Source: Lachnospiraceae bacterium UBA938
GTDB lineage: Bacteria > Bacillota > Clostridia > Lachnospirales > Lachnospiraceae
DNA length: 10,794 nucleotides
NCBI GenBank assembly: GCA_002293475.1
Contig: DBDG01000047.1
Location: 502 to 11,295 of the forward strand
Direction of reading: 5' to 3'
In this document: positions 5,777-10,794 of the stretch, piece by piece
Numbering within the stretch: position 1 is the stretch's first letter
How the letters are laid out: each line of letters begins with the position of its first letter
Notes under the pieces: model-generated
Database searches by the model: none
Told to the model about the DNA's origin: nothing
The model's input: only the letters and a program-made list of their open reading frames with translations
Program-made: the position numbers and the translations under genes

Positions 5777-6538
5777 CTACTGCAAAATTCCCATATAATT
5801 GCCCATTTTAGTTTTCATTTTCTGCAATGCCTTAGTGTGAAGCTGCGATATCCTCGATTCGGAAACCTCCAGAACACGGCTGATTTCCTTTAACGTCAGT
5901 TCTTCATAATAATATAGGAGAATTACCTTCTTTTCTTTTTCCGTCAGTAGCTCCAATGCCTGCATCAGCACTTTCTTAAGTTCTTCTTTTTCCAGCACTT
6001 CTTCCGGCCCGTCAAACCGCGACTGACTGTTTTGATCCGTCGGGATTTCACTGCCTTGTTCCATAAACTCATTGAGGGAAACCACGCCGGTAACCTTCAT
6101 CTGCGACTGCCAGTCAAGATATTCATCGTCGGTGATCCCGAGGCTCTGGGCAATTTCTTCATCCGTGGCATTGCGCCCCTGCATCGTTTCGATCTCTTTG
6201 ATCGCCGAGTCGATCCGTTTCTGCTTCTGGCGGATCGTCCTAGGTATCCAGTCCATCTTGCGGATCTGATCCAGAATCGCGCCTCTGATGCGGAGACTGG
6301 CATAGGTTTCAAACTTAACCGCTTTTAAACTGTCAAACTTATCTATGGCGTCAATTAGCCCGAAGATGCCGTAGCCTACCAGATCATCATACTCTACGTT
6401 GTATCCCAGATACATGCTAAGTCTTCCGGCTACCAGTTTAACCAGCGGAGCATATTCCAGTATGATTTTCTCGCGGATTTCTGGAGATTTTGTTTTGGAA
6501 TAATCTTCCCATAATTTTTTTCTGCTTGTTTCGTCCAC
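5777..6538 (-). CDS. sigD: Flagellar sigma factor SigD/FliA (sigma-28, WhiG family), 253 aa
   Basis: RNA polymerase sigma factor for late flagellar, chemotaxis and autolysin genes. Region 2 spans about 25-97, with DLVGYGIFGLIDAIDKFD (52-69) for core binding and FETYASLRIRGAILDQIRKMDW (76-97) for -10 recognition and melting. Region 3 covers about 98-150 with WIPRTIRQKQKRI (97-109), typical of FliA/WhiG. Region 4 lies at 185-245 with the -35-binding helix-turn-helix LTLKEISRVLEVSESRISQLH (214-234). The length matches B. subtilis SigD (254 aa). The start is GTG at 6538 with GCAGGTG about 5 nt upstream; a non-ATG start and an imperfect ribosome site may keep translation moderate. The anti-sigma factor FlgM is not in the window. 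In B. subtilis sigD is likewise near the operon end, so its level depends on transcripts reaching it; here a repeat pair precedes it. Confidence 0.97.
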   Translation of the reverse strand: MDETSRKKLWEDYSKTKSPEIREKIILEYAPLVKLVAGRLSMYLGYNVEYDDLVGYGIFGLIDAIDKFDSLKAVKFETYASLRIRGAILDQIRKMDWIPRTIRQKQKRIDSAIKEIETMQGRNATDEEIAQSLGITDDEYLDWQSQMKVTGVVSLNEFMEQGSEIPTDQNSQSRFDGPEEVLEKEELKKVLMQALELLTEKEKKVILLYYYEELTLKEISRVLEVSESRISQLHTKALQKMKTKMGNYMGILQ

Positions 6539-6550
6539 CGTACACCTGCC

Positions 6551-6634
6551 CTACTTACTTATTATTAATGGGGCTCCGCCCCATACCCCGCGTTCCGCGC
6601 GGCTAAGCCACGCTACACTTACTAAAGTTTTCAT
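6551..6634 (-). other. Possible 27-codon leader ORF within the repeat upstream of sigD
   Basis: An ATG at 6634-6632 opens a 27-codon frame ending in TAG at 6553-6551, 12 nt before the sigD GTG. The peptide begins MKTLVSVAWLSRAERG. A CGGAG match supplied by the upstream repeat copy sits 7 nt before the ATG. Since most of the codons lie inside a repeat that probably occurs elsewhere, the frame may be accidental. Confidence 0.3.
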
Positions 6635-6690
6635 AATGAGGCTCCGCCCCATACCCCGCGTTCCGCGCGGCTAAGCCACGCTACAATTAC
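6566..6690. repeat. Tandem pair of a 57-bp GC-rich palindromic repeat upstream of sigD
   Basis: Copy one is 6566-6622 and copy two 6634-6690, offset by 68 bp, identical except at two positions (6571/6639 and 6618/6686). Each copy contains a short hairpin: GGGGC-TCC-GCCCC (6570-6582) is perfect in copy one, with one mismatch in copy two. A second stem CCGCG/CGCGG follows (6587-6591 with 6597-6601), then GGCTAAGCC (6601-6609). The composition is far more GC-rich than the surrounding spacer. It looks like a REP-type intergenic element rather than an insertion sequence, since it carries no transposase. No U-tract follows the stems, so they do not read as a standard terminator. Confidence 0.9.
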
Positions 6691-6694
6691 CACA

Positions 6695-6949
6695 CTACTC
6701 GTCTTCGCCCGGTTCTTGATCCTTTTCTATGACCTCCCCTTCGCTTTCACTGGCGGCCTTCTCGTTCTGACGGTCAAATCTGTCCAGCATCCTGGCGATC
6801 ATGGCACCGATTATAAAAAAAGTTACTAATACTAATATAAGTATTCCCATCATTTCTCTTAGTTCATACTCATAAATAAACATAGCAATACTGACAGCCG
6901 CTCCTGCTGTAAGCATCAGGAACGGTGCCAATAATTTGCGCTTTTTCAT
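6695..6949 (-). CDS. Small two-helix membrane protein of unknown function, 84 aa
   Basis: Family not recognised. Two hydrophobic segments at about 6-25 (LLAPFLMLTAGAAVSIAMFI) and 35-53 (GILILVLVTFFIIGAMIAR) are joined by a short charged turn EYELREMM. The basic N-terminus KKRK and an RMLDRFDR segment after helix two place both ends in the cytoplasm by the positive-inside rule. The final 25 residues are acidic (EGEVIEKDQEPGEDE). The ATG at 6949 overlaps the cheD stop as ATGA, with AAAGGAAG just upstream, so translation is probably coupled to CheD. A longer reading frame exists upstream but runs inside cheD without need. Its place between cheD and sigD suggests a link with chemotaxis or flagellar assembly at the membrane; this is inference only. 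Confidence 0.8.
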   Translation of the reverse strand: MKKRKLLAPFLMLTAGAAVSIAMFIYEYELREMMGILILVLVTFFIIGAMIARMLDRFDRQNEKAASESEGEVIEKDQEPGEDE

Positions 6950-7431
6950 ATCTTCCTTTCCGGCTTTCCGACCGCCCGGATAACGAAATCTCCGGTCGCC
7001 GGATGAAAAATAACAGTCCGCCCATAATTTAAACCTGTATCTTCTGCCAAAATAGGAATCTTCATCTCCTGAAGCTTTTTCTTGCAAGCTTCGGCATTTC
7101 TTTCCCCGATCCGGACCATGTCCGACTTGCTCTGGAAAGAAAACATCTGTGCGCCGCCGGCTATCTTAGCCACAAGACGGTTCCTGGAGCCCCCCCGCGC
7201 CACGATCTGCCTGACCAATTCGACAATACCTGTATCGGCAAACTTAGGAATATTGGAGTTATTCTTAATTGCCTGGCTGTCCGGCAGCATAACATGAGCC
7301 AAGCCGCCGATTCCAGTGTGCGGATCGCGGATTGCAACACCGACACAGGAACCCAGTCCCTGGGTAGTAATCGTGTCAGGCGCGACACAAATCTTTAAAT
7401 CAGCCATTCCGACCTTTATCATTTCACTCAT
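6946..7431 (-). CDS. cheD: Chemoreceptor glutamine deamidase CheD, 161 aa
   Basis: Deamidates selected glutamines on methyl-accepting chemotaxis proteins (EC 3.5.1.44) and in B. subtilis also binds CheC, raising its phosphatase activity. The catalytic triad is present with the spacing of Thermotoga maritima CheD (Thr21, Cys27, His44): Thr23, Cys29 in GLGSCVGVAIRD, and His46 in LAHVMLPDS. Other family blocks are KIAGGAQMF (89-97), RIGERNAEA (107-115) and LAEDTGLNYGRTVIF (128-142). The length is typical. The ATG at 7431 has GGGAG 8 nt upstream; an ATG two nt nearer the ribosome site is out of frame and stops after three codons. It lies 29 nt after cheC and overlaps the next small gene by 4 nt. 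Confidence 0.97.
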   Translation of the reverse strand: MSEMIKVGMADLKICVAPDTITTQGLGSCVGVAIRDPHTGIGGLAHVMLPDSQAIKNNSNIPKFADTGIVELVRQIVARGGSRNRLVAKIAGGAQMFSFQSKSDMVRIGERNAEACKKKLQEMKIPILAEDTGLNYGRTVIFHPATGDFVIRAVGKPERKI

Positions 7432-7460
7432 TCATTCAGCTCCCTCTTATTTGTATTTAA

Positions 7461-8084
7461 TTAAAAGCTTATCCCCAGGGATGCTAGAATTTTGCTGTAC
7501 GAGTCTAAATCAGGAAGTAAAATAAAATATCCTTCTAAACTCTTTTCATCAATAAACTGCGTCTGGATCAGCAAAATGTGATCGCCGATCGTTCCGAACT
7601 GGATGGCCGGGATGCTTAAGATGGCACCCGCCATGTCTACTGCCAGATCCGGTACCGACGGATAGATCCGCAGGTTGGTCAGACTGGACAGGGAGTTGAG
7701 GTATGAACCGGCGATAATATTGCCGACTTCTTTCAGGGCAGATAACTCCATTTCCGTAAAATCCAAAGAATTCTCATCGCCCATCCCCGGCATCAACTTC
7801 GTGATCAGATGCTTGGCGGCCTCCTGCTGTAGCAGGAACATGATACTGCCGGTGATATCGCCTTCGACAGCTAGGCAGATGCCCGCCATTATCTGCTCTT
7901 CTCCCCCCATCATGCTGCCCACTTCCTGAAACTCCAGTAACTTGACTTGCGGTACTGCCATATCAACTTTACTTCCTATCATCTGAGCCAGTGCCGTTGT
8001 GGCATTACCGGCTCCGATGTTGCCGATTTCTTTCAGTACGTCATAATATTCATTTGACATAGTTTCCAAACTAAGGTCGTTCAT
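7461..8084 (-). CDS. cheC: CheY-P phosphatase CheC, 207 aa
   Basis: Hydrolyses phosphorylated CheY and takes part in adaptation with CheD; it is the Firmicute/Thermotoga alternative to CheZ. The protein is a tandem duplication with two active-site motifs of the form E-x2-N, both intact: Glu19/Asn22 in VLKEIGNIGAGNATTALA (16-33) and Glu119/Asn122 in ALKEVGNIIAGSYLNSLS (116-133). Proline residues expected after each motif occur at 45 and 145. The length of about 207 aa matches B. subtilis CheC. The CheD-binding surface in the second half cannot be judged by eye. The ATG has AAGGAG about 10 nt upstream. It follows cheW across a 120-nt spacer carrying two hairpins, the largest gap within the che block. 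Confidence 0.96.
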   Translation of the reverse strand: MNDLSLETMSNEYYDVLKEIGNIGAGNATTALAQMIGSKVDMAVPQVKLLEFQEVGSMMGGEEQIMAGICLAVEGDITGSIMFLLQQEAAKHLITKLMPGMGDENSLDFTEMELSALKEVGNIIAGSYLNSLSSLTNLRIYPSVPDLAVDMAGAILSIPAIQFGTIGDHILLIQTQFIDEKSLEGYFILLPDLDSYSKILASLGISF

Positions 8085-8119
8085 GACTGCGCTTCTCCTT
8101 ATATATCATTCCACACGAA

Positions 8120-8137
8120 GAACGGCAATAGCCGTTC
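8120..8137 (-). other. Perfect 7-bp hairpin between cheW and cheC
   Basis: GAACGGC (8120-8126), the 4-nt loop AATA and GCCGTTC (8131-8137) form a perfect stem on either strand. In the transcript two more G-U pairs can extend it to nine pairs. It is followed by TTCGTGTGG rather than a U-run, so it is not a typical terminator. It lies about 20 nt before the cheC ribosome site. Confidence 0.75.
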
Positions 8138-8152
8138 CCGCCGACGAGAGTT

Positions 8153-8194
8153 AGAAACTGTGAGGCCCGGTATCTTAAGAACCTTACAGTTTCT
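8153..8194 (-). other. 13-bp inverted repeat just after cheW
   Basis: AGAAACTGTGAGG (8153-8165) and CCTTACAGTTTCT (8182-8194) are complementary at 12 of 13 positions (A-C mismatch in the mRNA) around a 16-nt loop. It starts 10 nt after the cheW stop. No U-tract follows in the mRNA (AACTCTCG), so mRNA stabilisation or processing is more likely than termination. On the plus strand the stem is followed by TCTTCT, but no gene ends there. Confidence 0.8.
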
Positions 8195-8204
8195 TCTTCT
8201 GGTC

Positions 8205-8660
8205 TTACACTTCTCTTTCCACGATGACCGAGTTCAAATCCAATAAGGATATGAGGCCGCCGTCATACTTGCCGATGCCTACTATATAATTGACCCGTTC
8301 ATCCTTACCGTCATAAGACACCTTTTCGATCTGTTCATTCTGCAAGGTCACCACTTCTTTGACCTGATCTACGACAATGCCGATCATGCCGTGTACTTCC
8401 AGCTTTAGGATAATGATCCTAGTATCCTTCGTGATTTCATCTTCCGGCAGGTCCATCTTCAGGCGGATGCTCATCACCGGTATTACCTCACCGCGCAGGT
8501 TGATGACACCTTTCAGGTACTCGGGAACCTTGGGAACCCTAGTAATATGCTGCATCCTTACAATATTGTCAATATATTTGATATCAACGCCGTACTGCTC
8601 TTCCCCTAGCTGTATCACAATAAACTGGGTGGTTTCGTGGATAAGGTTTAATTCTTCCAT
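8205..8660 (-). CDS. cheW: Chemotaxis coupling protein CheW, 151 aa
   Basis: Adaptor that links the CheA P5 domain to methyl-accepting receptors in the polar signalling array. The whole protein is a single CheW/SH3-like domain: QFIVIQLGEEQYGVDI (12-27), the receptor-contact block ITRVPKVPEYLKGVINLRGEVIPV (39-62), IIILKLEVHGMIGIVVDQVKEVV (82-104) and the C-terminal VGIGKYDGGLISLLDLN (127-143). The length is normal for the family. The ATG has AAAGGAGG 8 nt upstream and lies 18 nt after the cheA stop, so the two are surely co-transcribed. Confidence 0.98.
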   Translation of the reverse strand: MEELNLIHETTQFIVIQLGEEQYGVDIKYIDNIVRMQHITRVPKVPEYLKGVINLRGEVIPVMSIRLKMDLPEDEITKDTRIIILKLEVHGMIGIVVDQVKEVVTLQNEQIEKVSYDGKDERVNYIVGIGKYDGGLISLLDLNSVIVEREV

Positions 8661-8678
8661 TCTGTCGTCCTCCTTTTC

Positions 8679-10760
8679 TTAAATGAGTGCATTTGCATCC
8701 AGTATCAGCGCTACTTCGCCGTCACCCAAAATGGTTGCGCCGCTGATAAACTTGCATTTGCTGATATATTTGCCTAAGGACTTGATAACGATTTCCTGCT
8801 GTCCCATCAACTCATCTACAATGAGGCCGGCCATTTTGTCACCCTTTTTAACGATGACTACTACCATATCTTCATTATGCGCTTTTTTGCTTTCAATATC
8901 AAGCACTTCGCTCATACGGATAATCGGAATTACCGTGCCGCGCAGGTTGATCACTTCTTTGGCCTGGACGAACTTGATATCCTCTGAAGTAATGTCTTCA
9001 ATGGTCTGGATGCTTCCCAGGGAAATAGCGTATTTCTCGCCGCCCACAGTAACCATCAGCGCCTGGATAATCGCCAATGTCAGCGGCAGACGGATCGTCC
9101 AAGTGCTGCCTTCGCCTCTCCGGCTCTTTACTTCCACTTCACCGCTCAGCGCTTCGATCTTGGACTTGACCACGTCCAAGCCGACGCCCCGTCCCGATAC
9201 ATCGGAAACCTTAGCGGCGGTAGAAAAGCCGGCATGGAACAACAGATCAATGATGTCTTTCTCGGTCATGTTGTCGCCCTGGTCAGCAGTGATGATACCT
9301 CTTTCAACCGCCCTCTTCTTCACGGCTTCGGCATCGACGCCGGCACCGTCGTCACGCACTTCGATCACGACATTGTTGCCGTCCTGGAAGGCATCTAGGA
9401 AAATGGAGCCGATTTCCGACTTGCCGGAACGAATCCGGTCGGCGGTTTCTTCCAGCCCATGGTCGGCGGCATTGCGCAGCAGATGCATCAACGGATCGCC
9501 GATCTCATCCACCACGGTACGGTCCAGCTCAGTTTCTTCACCGGACATGTATAACTCGATCTTCTTATTTAGCTTTTTGGATAGGTCACGGATCATCCGC
9601 GGGAATTTATTTACTACGCTCTCAATGGGAACCATTCGCACCTTCATAACCGATTCGTGCAGGTTGGTCGTTACGCTCTCCAGATACTCAATCTGCTCAT
9701 TGACGCCGTTGCGCGCATTAGTTTCTTCGCTGCTGGACGCTGATACCAGTGAATTCTTGGCAATGATCAGCTCGCTGACCAGATTCATCAGGACGTCTAG
9801 TTTTTCAATATCGACACGGACGGTACGGTTGACCACCGGCTTGGAAGACTTCCTTTCATTCTGCGCGGCTGAGCCCTGACTGCTTTTCTGGCTGACATTG
9901 TCCAAGGCCAGCACCGTATCGCTGATCTGCTGATCGTTCTCTTCCTCTTCCATATCTTCGGCAGCCGAAGCGTCAATATCCATAATCCCGCCGCTTACCT
10001 TCTCTATTTCCGACACATTCTCCGCTGCCGCTATGACTTTATCCAGCGGATATTCCGAGATGACGACAATACTGAAAGTCTGGTCGAATTTCTCATCTTC
10101 AATATCCTGAGTAGGAGGCTGTGATACGACGATTTCACCTAGGTCTTCAATAGCCTTGAAGACCAAAAATGCTCTGGCCGCCTTCAGCAGGCAGGTTTCC
10201 TGCACTTTAACCGTGAGGCCGTATACATTACTGCCTTGTTTCTTAGCGGTCGCCAATACTCTGCTTTCTGATTCTCCTAAATTAATATCCATCCACTTCT
10301 CCTGCTTCTCGGCTTCTGGAGCGGCCTCCTTGGCTGACGCCCGCTTGCCGGTTGTAGGTGCCTCTGCCTCATCCGGCTTGTTGGCCAGAATATCCTGCAG
10401 CTGCTTGATTAAATGTTCATTATCATTGTTTCCTTCATCCGCATTCTTTTGGATATTGTCAAGATATTCTTCTAAGGCATCCAGACTCTGAAACAGGACG
10501 TCAATCAAATTACTCTTTACTTTGAGCGTACCGCTGCGGACCTCGGTAAAAGCGCTTTCCATTTCATGAGTAAGAGCCTGCATTCTCTTATATCCCATCG
10601 TCCCGGCCATGCCTTTTAAGGAGTGCGCGGCACGGAAAATCTCATTAATGGTATCCATATCCTCCGGCTCCTGTTCAAGATTGAGGATCTGGGTATTCAG
10701 GCTCTGTAAATGTTCCTTCGTTTCATCAAGAAAAATCTCTAAATATTGACTTACATCCAT
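8679..10760 (-). CDS. cheA: Chemotaxis histidine kinase CheA, 693 aa
   Basis: Receptor-coupled histidine kinase that phosphorylates CheY and CheB. P1 (1-130) carries the phospho-acceptor His46 in AAHSLKGMAGTMGY. An acidic/Lys linker (130-160) leads to a P2-type response-regulator docking domain (about 178-262), and a second charged linker (265-310) to the P3 dimerisation helices (313-375) with VDIEKLDVLMNLVSELI. The P4 kinase domain has the N box HLLRNAADHGLEE (427-439; Asn430, Asp433, His434), G1 box RDDGAGVD (469-476) and F/G2 region FHAGFSTAAKVSDVSGRGVGLDVV (508-531). P5 (about 560-693) is the CheW-like domain with INLRGTVIPIIRM (604-616). All catalytic motifs are intact and the length is typical. 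The ATG has GTGAGG about 10 nt upstream. The preceding gene, probably cheB by analogy with B. subtilis, is outside the window. Confidence 0.99.
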   Translation of the reverse strand: MDVSQYLEIFLDETKEHLQSLNTQILNLEQEPEDMDTINEIFRAAHSLKGMAGTMGYKRMQALTHEMESAFTEVRSGTLKVKSNLIDVLFQSLDALEEYLDNIQKNADEGNNDNEHLIKQLQDILANKPDEAEAPTTGKRASAKEAAPEAEKQEKWMDINLGESESRVLATAKKQGSNVYGLTVKVQETCLLKAARAFLVFKAIEDLGEIVVSQPPTQDIEDEKFDQTFSIVVISEYPLDKVIAAAENVSEIEKVSGGIMDIDASAAEDMEEEENDQQISDTVLALDNVSQKSSQGSAAQNERKSSKPVVNRTVRVDIEKLDVLMNLVSELIIAKNSLVSASSSEETNARNGVNEQIEYLESVTTNLHESVMKVRMVPIESVVNKFPRMIRDLSKKLNKKIELYMSGEETELDRTVVDEIGDPLMHLLRNAADHGLEETADRIRSGKSEIGSIFLDAFQDGNNVVIEVRDDGAGVDAEAVKKRAVERGIITADQGDNMTEKDIIDLLFHAGFSTAAKVSDVSGRGVGLDVVKSKIEALSGEVEVKSRRGEGSTWTIRLPLTLAIIQALMVTVGGEKYAISLGSIQTIEDITSEDIKFVQAKEVINLRGTVIPIIRMSEVLDIESKKAHNEDMVVVIVKKGDKMAGLIVDELMGQQEIVIKSLGKYISKCKFISGATILGDGEVALILDANALI

Positions 10761-10794
10761 TTCATTTTTGCCTCACTTTCATTGTTATTTCATT

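Noticed and set aside
6570..6582. GGGGC-GGA-GCCCC hairpin as a Rho-independent terminator before sigD
   Set aside because: The stem is only 5 bp and is followed by ATTAATAATAAG rather than a U-run. It is part of a repeated element.
6950..7087. Longer N-terminus for the small membrane protein, reaching into cheD
   Set aside because: The added 46 residues are an out-of-frame reading of conserved cheD sequence; the ATG at 6949 has its own ribosome site and a classic ATGA overlap.
8683..9879. Open frame of 398 codons on the plus strand opposite cheA
   Set aside because: It is Ser/Ile/Thr-rich with no recognisable domain and is fully explained as the antisense shadow of the conserved cheA P3-P5 coding sequence.

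Overview
The window reads as the 3' end of a flagellar/chemotaxis (fla/che) operon from a motile Firmicute, most likely a clostridial member of the Lachnospiraceae type. All twelve genes lie on the minus strand, so transcription runs from high to low coordinates. The order cheA-cheW-cheC-cheD-sigD, then a small membrane/coiled-coil gene, then rpsB-tsf is the order at the end of the Bacillus subtilis fla/che operon. The CheC/CheD pair, the FapA-family protein next to sigma-D and strong AGGAGG-type ribosome sites also fit Firmicutes. The species cannot be fixed from the sequence.

Layout in transcription order: cheA (10760-8679), cheW (8660-8205), a 120-nt spacer with two hairpins, cheC (8084-7461), cheD (7431-6946), a small two-helix membrane protein overlapping cheD by 4 nt (6949-6695), a 156-nt spacer with a duplicated 57-bp GC-rich repeat, sigD from a GTG start (6538-5777), a FapA/DUF342 protein (5766-4165), a 105-aa charged protein (4121-3804), a SwrB-like membrane/coiled-coil protein (3782-2733), a short MltG/YceG-like protein without a catalytic domain (2711-2025), then a sigma-A promoter and structured leader, rpsB (1889-1119), a 180-nt spacer and tsf (938-6). 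No stretch longer than 300 bases lacks a gene, and no tRNA, rRNA, CRISPR array or insertion sequence was seen.

How the genes work together: CheA is the receptor-coupled histidine kinase and CheW its receptor adaptor. CheC removes phosphate from CheY-P, and CheD deamidates receptors and binds CheC. Sigma-D then switches on late flagellar and chemotaxis genes. The four genes after sigD are accessory proteins, of which only the FapA and SwrB-like ones have a plausible motility link. rpsB-tsf is a housekeeping translation pair with its own promoter, whose -35 box overlaps the stop codon of the last accessory gene.

Nothing here is clearly a new system. The most interesting material is non-coding or repetitive: a 57-bp repeat pair just upstream of sigD that carries a 27-codon ORF, a strong hairpin in the rpsB leader, in-frame 24-bp (nine copies) and 21-bp (four copies) minisatellites in two adjacent surface/membrane genes, and paired hairpins between cheW and cheC.
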